Of a stretch of 64,000 bases of DNA, positions 17,156 through 25,843 are shown one piece after another. A program made the translations under genes and the position numbers. The first letter of the stretch is position 1; every line of letters starts with the position of its first letter. The DNA lies in contig NZ_CP150274.1 of NCBI RefSeq assembly GCF_037977055.1, positions 5,580,001 through 5,644,000 of the forward strand, read 5' to 3'. The stretch comes from Paenibacillus sp. FSL K6-1096. Its GTDB lineage: Bacteria > Bacillota > Bacilli > Paenibacillales > Paenibacillaceae. Under the pieces are notes generated by a model. The model had not been told where the DNA came from. It did no database searches and saw only the letters and a program-made list of their open reading frames with translations.

Positions 17156-18767
17156 GACGCTGAAGGCCATACTCGAAGTAAGAGGGATGTCCGGTGCCAA
17201 CCGGCTGATGTTCTATATCCGCAAGCTCCCGCTGATCGGCAGGCTGCTCCCGGCTTCGGTCTACTCCAGGACATCCATGAAGCAGAAGTTATCCATCGTG
17301 GTGCATATCCTGAAAGTGCTTATGGCATTCATAACCAAGTTCGCCTACTTGGGCATTATGATCTATCTTCCGGTCAAGCTGGCCGCGCGCGAATCAAGCT
17401 TATCCCTGCCCGTGCAGTATCAGCTCTATCTGCAGATCCTGCTGTGCATCAGCTTCCTGACGGGAGCTGTATCCAGCGCGATTATTCTGGAGCCGAAGCG
17501 GGACAAGTATATATTCGTGAAGCTGATGAGACTGCCGGCAGAGCGGTATATGCGGACCACCCTCACCTTACGCGGGATCAGCTTCCTGGTCACGTTCCTT
17601 CCGGCGCTGCTGCTGTACGGCAGCCTGCTGGGCGCTCCGCTGTGGCAGGGGGCGGTGCTCGCGCTGCTGCTGACGTTCTGGCGAATTGCCTGCGAGGCGG
17701 TCCATCTGCTCGTTTTTGACCGCACTGGCATTGTTATTGTCAAAAAAAACGGCTGGGTCTGGAGCTCCATTGCCGCAGGTTATCTGCTGGCGTATCTTCC
17801 GCTGCTGCCCGGCTTCGCGGTGGTGGAGAGCGGGCTGCTGTTCAGCCTCCCTGTGCTGCTGGGCGTCCTGTTCCTGGGCGCCTTGGGTTTAATCTATATC
17901 GCCCGGTATGGAGACTACAGGAAGGCCGTCGATGCCGTGACCAAAATCGATGATCCGCTGCTGGATTTCGGGCGCATGATGAAGGAGGCGCGGGTGAAGG
18001 AGGTCGCCACTCAGGAGCAGAAGCACACGGCAGAGCAGCTTCGGCCAGGCCGATTCTCCGGCAAAAGCGGATATGCGTATCTGAACGCCATTTTCTTCTC
18101 GCGGCACCGGCGTTTACTGATCCAGCCGGTGCAGCGGCGTCTGGCGATTATCGGCGGGCTTTTCGCCGCCGGCGTGCTGACGATGCTGTTGTCCGGGGAG
18201 GCTTTTGCCATCCTTGTGCAGCTTCTGATCCGTGCTTTACCTGCTTTCCTGTTCATCATGAATTTCACCTCCATCGGAGAACGGGTCTGCAAGGCGATGT
18301 TCTATAATTGCGATCTTAGCCTGCTGCGTTACGGATTCTACCGCGAACGCAAGGCGATTCTGAGCAACTTCCGTATCCGGCTGCTGCGGCTCAGCCTGCT
18401 TAATCTGATCCCCGCTGCGGCCATCTGCCTGGCGGTGAATCTGCTGATTCTGCTGTCGGATCAGCGCTGGGAGGCGGCGGATGCCGGGATTTACAGTGTG
18501 ACGATTGTGGCGTTGTCCCTGTTCTACTCGGTGCATCATCTCTTCATGTACTATATTTTCCAGCCATACAGTACAGAGCTGAATGTAAGGAATCCGTTCT
18601 TCACTATAGTGAACAGCATCGTGCTGGGGGTAGGAATTGTCGTCATGCAGCTTCAGAGTGAGCCTGGTATGCTGGCTATTACGGTGGTACTCTCTGCTGC
18701 CGTCTATATGCTGCTTGCCCTGATTCTGGTCAGCCGTTTCTCGGTCCGCACCTTCCGGGTGAAATGA
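17148..18767 (+). CDS. ABC transporter permease, large ABC-2-like
   Basis: The 539-residue membrane protein has about ten to twelve hydrophobic segments in two groups, separated by a cytoplasmic stretch (about residues 250-320). The C-terminal half carries helices with LLNLIPAAAICLAVNLLILL. It resembles the permeases of EcsAB-like pairs in size and layout, but I did not recognise a named family. ATG at 17148 overlaps the end of the ATPase gene by eight bases and has AAGGA eight bases upstream; ATG at 17139 is in frame but poorly placed. The substrate is unknown. Confidence 0.78.
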   Translation: MIRTLKAILEVRGMSGANRLMFYIRKLPLIGRLLPASVYSRTSMKQKLSIVVHILKVLMAFITKFAYLGIMIYLPVKLAARESSLSLPVQYQLYLQILLCISFLTGAVSSAIILEPKRDKYIFVKLMRLPAERYMRTTLTLRGISFLVTFLPALLLYGSLLGAPLWQGAVLALLLTFWRIACEAVHLLVFDRTGIVIVKKNGWVWSSIAAGYLLAYLPLLPGFAVVESGLLFSLPVLLGVLFLGALGLIYIARYGDYRKAVDAVTKIDDPLLDFGRMMKEARVKEVATQEQKHTAEQLRPGRFSGKSGYAYLNAIFFSRHRRLLIQPVQRRLAIIGGLFAAGVLTMLLSGEAFAILVQLLIRALPAFLFIMNFTSIGERVCKAMFYNCDLSLLRYGFYRERKAILSNFRIRLLRLSLLNLIPAAAICLAVNLLILLSDQRWEAADAGIYSVTIVALSLFYSVHHLFMYYIFQPYSTELNVRNPFFTIVNSIVLGVGIVVMQLQSEPGMLAITVVLSAAVYMLLALILVSRFSVRTFRVK

Positions 18768-18907
18768 GCTCACGGCTGCTGTGCAGCACCCTTCTATTTT
18801 GAGATGCCGGATGTTATGATAGTAGCTCAAGGCTATCATTAGATGCAGACCCGCGAGGCTGCATTGAGCGAATAAATGAAGGATTCAGAAGGCAAAGAGG
18901 TGTGACC

Positions 18908-19783
18908 GTGAGCAGCATAACAGTGGCTAAGGTGCTTAATAATAATGTGATCATTGCTGAGCACCCCCAGCATGACGAGGTTGTGGTGATTGGCAAGGGG
19001 ATCGGCTTCAACCGCAAAATGCGGGACCGGATCAGCCTGTCCTCCGTTGAGAAGATGTTCATTCTGCGGAGCCAGGCCGAGCAGGAGCAATATAAGCAGC
19101 TGGTGCCGCAGGTGGACGAGAAGCTGATTGAGGTTGTGCAGGAGATAGTGCTGCATATCATGCAGAAGAGCCGCCAGACGGTGAACGAGCATATTCATAT
19201 TGCGCTTACTGACCATATCTCCTTTGCGATCCGCAGAACCGAGCAGCAGATGGCAATTCATAATCCGTTCCTGTATGAGACGCGGGAGATTTATCCCGAG
19301 GAATACAGTCTGGCCGAATATGCCGTGGACCGGATCAACAGGGCGATGGGCGTAACGCTTCCGCCGGATGAGGTCGGCTTCGTGGCCCTGCATATTGTCA
19401 GTGCGCTGAGCAACCAGCATATCTCCGAGGTGAAGCAGGATTCCCAGCTTATCGGCGATCTGGTGGGGCTGGTGGAGGATAACCTGGAATACCGCATCCC
19501 GCGCGATTCCCTGGACTATTCCAGGCTGGTGACCCATTTGCGGTTCGTGCTGGAGCGGCTCCGGCGGGGAGAGACGGTACGTGAGACCTCGTCGCTGGAT
19601 GGGCTGATGAAGCGCGAGTATCCCGAGATGTATATGCTTGCCTGGAAGCTGACCAAGGTGATTGAGCAGCGCGTGCATATTCCCGTGTATCCTGCCGAGG
19701 TCAGCTATCTGACCATCCATCTGCAGCGGCTGACCCAGAAGAAGGAAGACGAGGCGGATATGGAGCAGCCGGGGAGCGTTTAG
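18908..19783 (+). CDS. glcT: Transcriptional antiterminator GlcT (BglG family)
   Basis: The 291-residue protein has an RNA-binding CAT domain (residues 1-60, ITVAKVLNNNVIIAEHP and VVIGKGIGFNRK) and two PTS regulation domains (about 65-170 and 175-280). Conserved histidines include NEHIHIALTDH, GFVALHI, RLVTHLRF and YLTIHLQRL. GlcT binds the RAT hairpin of ptsG mRNA and prevents termination when glucose is present; HPr and EII-Glc control it by phosphorylation. A matching RAT sequence lies directly downstream. GTG at 18908 is chosen because AAGAGG is eight bases before it and overlaps the GTG at 18902. Confidence 0.94.
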   Translation: MSSITVAKVLNNNVIIAEHPQHDEVVVIGKGIGFNRKMRDRISLSSVEKMFILRSQAEQEQYKQLVPQVDEKLIEVVQEIVLHIMQKSRQTVNEHIHIALTDHISFAIRRTEQQMAIHNPFLYETREIYPEEYSLAEYAVDRINRAMGVTLPPDEVGFVALHIVSALSNQHISEVKQDSQLIGDLVGLVEDNLEYRIPRDSLDYSRLVTHLRFVLERLRRGETVRETSSLDGLMKREYPEMYMLAWKLTKVIEQRVHIPVYPAEVSYLTIHLQRLTQKKEDEADMEQPGSV

Positions 19784-19796
19784 GCGATTTTGCCGC

Positions 19797-19825
19797 TTGC
19801 AACTTCTTAACATTGGTGCTACAAT
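19797..19825 (+). promoter_or_regulatory. Sigma-A promoter of ptsGHI
   Basis: TTGCAA (19797-19802) and TACAAT (19820-19825) are separated by exactly 17 bases. They lie about 30 bases upstream of the RAT, in the glcT-ptsG gap. Confidence 0.75.
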
Positions 19826-19856
19826 GTTCCCTGTTAAGTTATTCAATAGAATAATA

Positions 19857-19981
19857 ACGTGTAACTGATACGATCAGGCATGAGTGATTTACAGTATTAT
19901 GGTTGTCCTGCCCCATCTTGGGGTACTCTAACGTTAGCGTTAGAACGACAATCTGTGTACTGTATTGCTCATGCCTTTTTT
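19857..19981 (+). promoter_or_regulatory. RAT antiterminator overlapping the ptsG leader terminator
   Basis: The stretch 19857-19887 (ACGTGTAACTGATACGATCA then GGCATGAGTG) matches the ribonucleic antiterminator recognised by GlcT in front of B. subtilis ptsG, as I remember it. Its 3' half is also the 5' arm of a terminator: AGGCATGAG (19876) pairs with CTCATGCCT (to 19976) and TTTTT follows. The two structures are therefore exclusive. The terminator is long, and its roughly 60-base interior contains two further small hairpins (GCCCCATCTTGGGGT and TCTAACGTTAGCGTTAGA). With no glucose the terminator would block ptsG; GlcT binding would open it. Confidence 0.88.
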
Positions 19982-20023
19982 GGCTTTCTGTTACAAGAAA
20001 TTCAGGGTGAGGAAGTGAATTCA

Positions 20024-22081
20024 ATGTTCAAAAAGTTATTCGGTGTCCTGCAGAGAGTCGGTAAAGCGCTCATGCTGCCGGTCGCCATTCTTCCGGCAGC
20101 AGGCTTGCTGCTCGGAATCGGGAACATGCTGGTGAATCCGGACTTCCTGCAATATGTGCCTGCCCTGGAGAATCATATGGTTCAGGCGATCGCCACGGTT
20201 TTAATGAATTCCGGGCAAATCGTGTTCGATAATCTCGCTCTGCTGTTTGCAGTCGGCGTAGCCATCGGGCTGGCCGGGGGCGAGGGCGTAGCCGGGCTGG
20301 CCGCCATTATCGGCTTCCTGGTCATGAACGTGACCATGGGTACGGTAGTCGGCGTCAATGATTATGTGCTTAGCTTAAGAGACTTCGCTTATGCCCGCGT
20401 TCTCGGCATTCCTACCCTGCAGACCGGGGTGTTCGGCGGTATCCTGGTAGGGATACTGGCCGCGTCCATGTACAAAAGGTTCTTCCGCATAGAGCTGCCT
20501 TCTTATCTCGGCTTCTTCGCGGGGAAACGCTTCGTACCGATCATGACGGCGGTGACCTCGCTGATACTGGGGCTTGTGCTCACGATTGTATGGCCGCCGA
20601 TCCAGCACGGTCTGAACTATGTGTCACAGAGTATGATCAACACGAACCTGACGCTGTCGGCCTTCATCTTCGGGGTCGTTGAGCGTTCGCTGATTCCGTT
20701 CGGGCTGCATCATATCTTCTATTCACCGTTCTGGTATGAATTCGGCAGCTACATCGACAAGGCAGGGGATCTGGTCCGCGGAGACCAGCGGATCTTCATG
20801 CAGCAGCTTCGCGACGGTGTGCAGTTCACAGCCGGTACATTTACTACCGGTAAATATCCGTTCATGATGTTCGGACTTCCGGCCGCTGCGCTGGCGATCT
20901 ATCATGAGTCCAAGCCGGAGAACCGCCGGGTCGTGGGAAGCTTGATGATCTCCGCCGCTCTGACCTCGTTCCTGACGGGGATTACAGAGCCGCTGGAATT
21001 CTCCTTCCTGTTCGTGGCTCCGCTGCTGTTCGCTGTACACGCAGTATTCGCCGGGCTGTCCTTCATGACGATGCATATCCTTAATGTCAAAATCGGCATG
21101 ACCTTCTCCGGCGGCTTCATCGACTATGTGCTGTTCGGGATCATTCCGAACCGCACCGCCTGGTGGCTGGTCATTCCGGTAGGTCTGGTGCTTGCGGTCA
21201 TCTACTACTTCGGCTTCCGCTTTGTCATCCGCAAGTTCAACCTGAAGACGCCGGGCCGTGAGGATGCGGCCGAGGATGAAGATGAAGTAAGCACAGAGAG
21301 CGTGTCCAAGACGGGCGACGATCTCCCGCGCAACATTCTGTCCGCCCTTGGCGGCAAAGAGAACATCACCCATCTGGATGCCTGCATTACCCGCCTGCGC
21401 GTGGAAGTGAAGGATAAAGCGGGTGTCGACAAGAACCGGCTGAAGAAATTAGGTGCTTCTGGGGTTCTGGAAGTGGGTAACAACGTACAAGCGATCTTCG
21501 GAACCCGTTCGGACACGATCAAGTCACAGATTCAGGATGTAATGAACGGCAGAACACCAGCCGCAGCGCCTGCGGCTCCGCAGCCGGAGCTGGAACAGGC
21601 GGCGGGCGAGCAAGGGGAGGCTATTATCGCGGAGGATATCGTATCCCCGGTGAACGGCGAGCTGCTGGACATTACCGAGGTTCCGGATGCCGTCTTCTCC
21701 CAGAAGATGACCGGTGACGGCTTCGCCTTCCTGTCGGCAGACGGCAAGATTGCCTCGCCGGTATACGGCAAGGTATTCAATGTGTTCCCAAGCAAGCACG
21801 CCATCGGCATCATGTCGGACGGCGGCAAGGAGGTCCTGGTGCATATCGGGGTCAATACGGTGAAGCTGAAGGGCCAGGGCTTCACGGTGCTGGTAGAGGA
21901 AGGCGATCTGGTCGCTGCCGGACAGCCGATTATGGAGGTGGATCTGGACTATGTGAAGGCCAATGCGCCTTCGGTCATCTCTCCGGTCATCTTCTCCAAT
22001 CTGCCTGAAGGCTCCAGCGTCACCTTGAAGAAGCCGGGCCGGGTATCCATTGGCGATAAGGACATCATCACCATTCAGTAG
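20024..22081 (+). CDS. ptsG: PTS glucose transporter subunit IICBA
   Basis: The 685-residue protein imports and phosphorylates glucose. The EIIC membrane domain is about residues 1-400 (start MFKKLFGVLQRVGKALMLPV). EIIB is about 425-510, with the phosphorylated Cys in THLDACITRLRVEV. EIIA is about 545-685, with the phospho-His in VLVHIGVNTV and the first His in SKHAIGI. All three domains are complete, so a separate Crr is not required. ATG at 20024 follows GGTGAGGAAGTG. The open frame upstream runs through the RAT and is not translated. Expression is controlled by GlcT antitermination. Confidence 0.96.
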   Translation: MFKKLFGVLQRVGKALMLPVAILPAAGLLLGIGNMLVNPDFLQYVPALENHMVQAIATVLMNSGQIVFDNLALLFAVGVAIGLAGGEGVAGLAAIIGFLVMNVTMGTVVGVNDYVLSLRDFAYARVLGIPTLQTGVFGGILVGILAASMYKRFFRIELPSYLGFFAGKRFVPIMTAVTSLILGLVLTIVWPPIQHGLNYVSQSMINTNLTLSAFIFGVVERSLIPFGLHHIFYSPFWYEFGSYIDKAGDLVRGDQRIFMQQLRDGVQFTAGTFTTGKYPFMMFGLPAAALAIYHESKPENRRVVGSLMISAALTSFLTGITEPLEFSFLFVAPLLFAVHAVFAGLSFMTMHILNVKIGMTFSGGFIDYVLFGIIPNRTAWWLVIPVGLVLAVIYYFGFRFVIRKFNLKTPGREDAAEDEDEVSTESVSKTGDDLPRNILSALGGKENITHLDACITRLRVEVKDKAGVDKNRLKKLGASGVLEVGNNVQAIFGTRSDTIKSQIQDVMNGRTPAAAPAAPQPELEQAAGEQGEAIIAEDIVSPVNGELLDITEVPDAVFSQKMTGDGFAFLSADGKIASPVYGKVFNVFPSKHAIGIMSDGGKEVLVHIGVNTVKLKGQGFTVLVEEGDLVAAGQPIMEVDLDYVKANAPSVISPVIFSNLPEGSSVTLKKPGRVSIGDKDIITIQ

Positions 22082-22181
22082 CATGTGCAATGGCTTAGCG
22101 CTTCCATTATAATGAAAGGAAGCGCAAGCCTTCACCATAAATAACTATTCCAAATTAACAGAAAGCGAGATGGATGATATC

Positions 22182-22457
22182 ATGCAGACAACTTTCAGAA
22201 TTATTGACGAAGACGGAATTCACGCACGCCCGGCAACAGCGCTGGTTAATACAGCTACGAAATTCAAAGGCACTGAGGCTTTTGCTGAAGCCAAGGGCAA
22301 GAAGGTAACCCTGAAATCGATCCTGGGCGTACTGTCCCTGGGCCTTGAAGCCGGAGACACCCTCACCCTGATCACAGAAGGCAGTGAAGAAGCAGAAGCA
22401 CTGAACGCCTTGCAGGAAGTTATGGTCAAGGAAGGGCTGGGAGAAGTTCATGAGTAA
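22182..22457 (+). CDS. ptsH: Phosphocarrier protein HPr
   Basis: The 91-residue HPr has the EI-phosphorylated His14 in GIHARPAT and Ser46 in LKSILGVLSLG, the site used by HPr kinase for CcpA-dependent catabolite repression. The spacing between them is one residue longer than in B. subtilis HPr. ATG at 22182 gives the family N-terminus (MQTTFRI). ATG at 22170 is in frame but adds an atypical MDDI. The gene overlaps ptsI by eight bases. It should also supply P-Ser-HPr for the cre sites at the xylose locus. Confidence 0.95.
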   Translation: MQTTFRIIDEDGIHARPATALVNTATKFKGTEAFAEAKGKKVTLKSILGVLSLGLEAGDTLTLITEGSEEAEALNALQEVMVKEGLGEVHE

Positions 22458-24162
22458 AATTTCAGGAATCGCGGCTTCCGCAGGGATTGCAGTTGCCCGT
22501 GCCTTTATCCTGGAACATCCGGACTACACCATTACCCGGACAGCAATTACTGATACCGATGCTGAGCTTGCGAAGCTGAATGCCGCCCTGGACCAGTCCA
22601 GAGGCGAGCTTCAGCGTATCAAGGAGCGTACACTGGCTGAGCTTGGGGAGAAGAAGGCGGAGATTTTTGAATCGCATCTGCTGATTCTGGATGACCCTGA
22701 GCTGATCACCCCGGTAATGGACAAAATCCGTGAGGAATCCGTGAATGCGGACTACGCGCTTCATGAAGTAGCCAATCAGTTTGTGGAAATGTTCCAGAAC
22801 ATGAAAAGCGCCTATCTCCAGGAACGTGCAGCCGATATGCGCGACGTTACCAAGCGGGTGCTGAACCACCTGCTCGGCATCCACTACGTGAGCCCGGCGG
22901 AGATCAGCGAAGAGGTAATCGTGATTGCCCAGGACCTGACACCGTCCGATACGGCGCAGCTGAACCGCAATTTCGTCAAAGGCTTCACCACCAACATCGG
23001 CGGCCGGACCTCCCACTCGGCGATTATGGCCCGCTCGCTGGAGATTCCGGCGGTTGTCGGAACCAAGAATGTCATGTCGCTGGTTAAGGCCGGAGATCTG
23101 GTGATCGTGGATGGTCTGAACGGCGATGTGCTGATCAACCCTTCAGAAGCTGAGGTTGCCGAGTACACAGCGAAGCAGGAAGCTTACAACCTTCAGATTG
23201 CGGAATGGAAAAAGCTCCGCGACGAGCCGACGGTATCCGCTGACGGCAAGCATGTGGAGCTGGCGGCCAATATCGGTACGCCGAACGATGTGAACGGTGT
23301 CATTGAGAACGGCGGCGAAGGCGTCGGCCTGTACCGGACGGAATTCCTCTACATGGGCCGCGACAAGCTGCCATCCGAGGAGATTCAGTACAACGCCTAC
23401 CGCACCGTGCTTGAGAATATGCAAGGCAAGCCGGTAGTAGTGCGGACACTGGATATCGGGGGAGACAAGGAGCTGCCTTATCTGGAGCTGCCGAAGGAAA
23501 TGAACCCGTTCCTGGGCTTCCGGGCGATCCGTCTCTGTCTGGACCGTCAGGATATCTTCCGCACCCAGCTGCGCGCCCTGCTCAGAGCAAGCGCCCACGG
23601 CGACCTGCGGATTATGTTCCCGATGATCGCTACCCTTGGCGAGTTCCGGGCGGCCCGCGAGCTGCTGCTGGAGGAGAAGGCCAAGCTGCGTGAAGAGGGC
23701 AAAGAGGTGGCCGACAACATTCAGCTCGGCATTATGGTGGAGATTCCTTCGACAGCGGTGCTGGCTGACCAGTTCGCCAAGGAAGTGGACTTCTTCAGTA
23801 TCGGAACCAATGACCTGATTCAATATACTATGGCGGCCGACCGGATGAATGAACAGGTATCCTACCTGTATCAGCCTTACAACCCGGCTATTCTCCGGCT
23901 GGTCAAAATCGTCATCGATGCGGCTCATGCCGAAGGCAAATGGACCGGCATGTGCGGTGAAATGGCTGGCGACGCAACAGCGATTCCGCTGCTGCTGGGC
24001 CTCGGCCTGGATGAATTCAGCATGAGCGCCACCTCCATCCTGCCGGCGCGCAGCCAGATTTCCAAGCTGTCTGCTGCAGAGATGAAGGAGATGGCGGCCG
24101 AGGCGCTGCAGCTCGGCACGGCTGAGGAAGTGGCTGCCCTCGTGCAGTCCCGCGCGAAGTAA
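22450..24162 (+). CDS. ptsI: PTS enzyme I (phosphoenolpyruvate-protein phosphotransferase)
   Basis: The 570-residue protein transfers phosphate from phosphoenolpyruvate to HPr. The phosphorylated His189 is in GGRTSHSAIMARS. The PEP-binding TIM barrel carries FLGFRAIRLCLDR and the catalytic Cys motif MCGEMAGD. Length and His position equal B. subtilis PtsI. ATG at 22450 overlaps the end of ptsH. It is the last gene of the ptsGHI operon. Confidence 0.97.
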   Translation: MSKISGIAASAGIAVARAFILEHPDYTITRTAITDTDAELAKLNAALDQSRGELQRIKERTLAELGEKKAEIFESHLLILDDPELITPVMDKIREESVNADYALHEVANQFVEMFQNMKSAYLQERAADMRDVTKRVLNHLLGIHYVSPAEISEEVIVIAQDLTPSDTAQLNRNFVKGFTTNIGGRTSHSAIMARSLEIPAVVGTKNVMSLVKAGDLVIVDGLNGDVLINPSEAEVAEYTAKQEAYNLQIAEWKKLRDEPTVSADGKHVELAANIGTPNDVNGVIENGGEGVGLYRTEFLYMGRDKLPSEEIQYNAYRTVLENMQGKPVVVRTLDIGGDKELPYLELPKEMNPFLGFRAIRLCLDRQDIFRTQLRALLRASAHGDLRIMFPMIATLGEFRAARELLLEEKAKLREEGKEVADNIQLGIMVEIPSTAVLADQFAKEVDFFSIGTNDLIQYTMAADRMNEQVSYLYQPYNPAILRLVKIVIDAAHAEGKWTGMCGEMAGDATAIPLLLGLGLDEFSMSATSILPARSQISKLSAAEMKEMAAEALQLGTAEEVAALVQSRAK

Positions 24163-24208
24163 CTCCGTTAACTCCTGTTTCCGTATTCCAACTTTTTCCA
24201 ACAACATT

Positions 24209-24241
24209 TGCCGGTTCCCGCTTTGGGGGCCGGTTTTTTTC
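24209..24241 (+). terminator. Terminator of ptsGHI
   Basis: GCCGGTTCCC pairs with GGGGGCCGG around GCTTT and is followed by seven T. Confidence 0.88.
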
Positions 24242-24335
24242 TGAATATGCGGGGAGGAATATAGCAAATCTGGAGCCGCCTGTTCCACAACATTTTTATA
24301 TAATAACTCCATAACTTTCGGAGGTGGAACGATTC

Positions 24336-25580
24336 TTGCAGAAATTCAGCGCTTCACAGATTTATCTCTTCATGACCTTTATGATGTCTTTGGCCGCCAG
24401 CACGATATTTACAACCTACAGCATCTATTACGTGATGGAGCTCAGACTCAATCCGCTGCAGCTGGTGCTGATCGGGACGGTGCTTGAAGTTACCGTGCTG
24501 GTCTTCGAGGGAATTACCGGGGTGGTTGCAGATACCTACAGCCGTAAGCTGTCGGTTATTATTGGCATGTTCGTATTAGGGATGGCTTTTGTCCTGGAGG
24601 GGAGCATTGTCTGGATCATGCAGCCGGCTACGCTGCTGCCCGCCTTCGGCTGGCTGCTAATCTCCCAGATGCTGTACGGCATCGGCTGGACGTTCTTCAG
24701 TGGTTCGGATACCGCCTGGATTGTGGACGAGCTGGAAGAGGGGCAGACAGGGCAGCTGTTCATGCGCTCCAAAATGTTCGGATTAACCGCGTCTCTGCTG
24801 GGCATCGCTGTCAGCGTAGGCCTGTCTATTATTGCACCTAACCTGCCCTTTCTGGCAGGGGGAGCCATCTACTTCCTCCTTGGGCTGATCCTGATCCGTT
24901 ATATGAAGGAGACGGGATTCACCCGCCGGGAGCGTACGCCGCATTCGTCGCCTCTCCGTGAGCTTGGCAGGACCTGGGCCAGCGGTGCATCTATTCTAAG
25001 GCGTCATCCGCTGCTGCTGATGCTGGCGGTTGTAACTTTATTCAGCGGTGCTGCGTCTGAAGGGTATGACAGGCTATGGCCGGTCTACCTGATGAATGAC
25101 ATCGGCTTTCCGGCGGGAGCCGTATCTATGGCCACCGTATTCGGGGCGATCAGCGCAGTGACTGCACTATTAGGGCTGCTGGCCGTACATCTGGCCGGAC
25201 GGATGCTGGATTTGAACAAGGAGCGGACAGCCGCCGCCGCCCTGTTCCTGCTGACTTTGGCCCGCGCAGGCTGCATTCTGCTGCTGGCGCTTGCATCTGA
25301 TTTCTACGTTGCAGTCAGCGCGGTGCTGATCCTGGGAGTGGTCGGTTCCGTAACCGAGCCGGTCTATACGACATGGCTGAATACGAAGCTGCCCGCCCGG
25401 AACCGGGCGACGCTCCTGTCGATGATCAGCCAGACCGATGCCCTGGGGCAGAGCGCGGGCGGTCCTGCTGTAGGCTATATCGGCAGCCGCATCTCGATTA
25501 GAGCTTCGCTGCTGTCCGCCGGCATCCTGCTGCTTCCCGTCATCGCGCTGTACGGGAAGGTGCTGCGCAAGTCCCGGTGA
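24336..25580 (+). CDS. MFS transporter
   Basis: The protein of about 414 residues has twelve predicted hydrophobic segments and the MFS loop motif GVVADTYSRKLSV between helices 2 and 3. The central cytoplasmic loop carries TRRERTPHSS at about residue 200. The family includes drug and tetracycline-like exporters, but the substrate cannot be read. TTG at 24336 is the likely start: GGAGGTG lies nine bases before it and overlaps the GTG at 24324. It stands alone between ptsI and the pullulanase gene. Confidence 0.82.
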   Translation: MQKFSASQIYLFMTFMMSLAASTIFTTYSIYYVMELRLNPLQLVLIGTVLEVTVLVFEGITGVVADTYSRKLSVIIGMFVLGMAFVLEGSIVWIMQPATLLPAFGWLLISQMLYGIGWTFFSGSDTAWIVDELEEGQTGQLFMRSKMFGLTASLLGIAVSVGLSIIAPNLPFLAGGAIYFLLGLILIRYMKETGFTRRERTPHSSPLRELGRTWASGASILRRHPLLLMLAVVTLFSGAASEGYDRLWPVYLMNDIGFPAGAVSMATVFGAISAVTALLGLLAVHLAGRMLDLNKERTAAAALFLLTLARAGCILLLALASDFYVAVSAVLILGVVGSVTEPVYTTWLNTKLPARNRATLLSMISQTDALGQSAGGPAVGYIGSRISIRASLLSAGILLLPVIALYGKVLRKSR

Positions 25581-25611
25581 AGCTGCCCAGCTCTTCAATG
25601 GAGGGGGCTTG

Positions 25612-25791
25612 ATGCCGATATTGGATAGATGGGGCATTATTCTTCCATTAACCCATACGTGTAAACCTAGTGCAACGTATGATAAGATGAACCCTATATG
25701 GCTTGATTCCGGGCATATTCCCGCTTGCAGAGCAGTGCAAGCAATCACAAGTATCAGTTGTCCAAAATGTGGAAATAGCTTGAAGGAGTAG
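25612..25791 (+). CDS. Possible small cysteine-containing protein (59 residues)
   Basis: A short frame starts with ATG at 25612, six bases after GGAGGG, and ends with SCPKCGNSLKE, which looks like half of a zinc ribbon. Two other cysteines (HTCKP and IPACRAV) could supply the remaining ligands. It lies 53 bases ahead of pulA on the same strand. Base composition is lower in GC than the neighbours, and no homologue is recognised. It may be a real small protein, a gene remnant or chance. Confidence 0.3.
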   Translation: MPILDRWGIILPLTHTCKPSATYDKMNPIWLDSGHIPACRAVQAITSISCPKCGNSLKE

Positions 25792-25843
25792 AGCAATTCG
25801 TTCTCTGCGCGTTCTGCGGAGGGCATGAGGATGGTGAATATCC

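Noticed and set aside
19880..20023. N-terminal extension of ptsG
   Set aside because: The stretch is the RAT/terminator leader, and MFKKLFGVLQRVGKALMLPV is the normal start.
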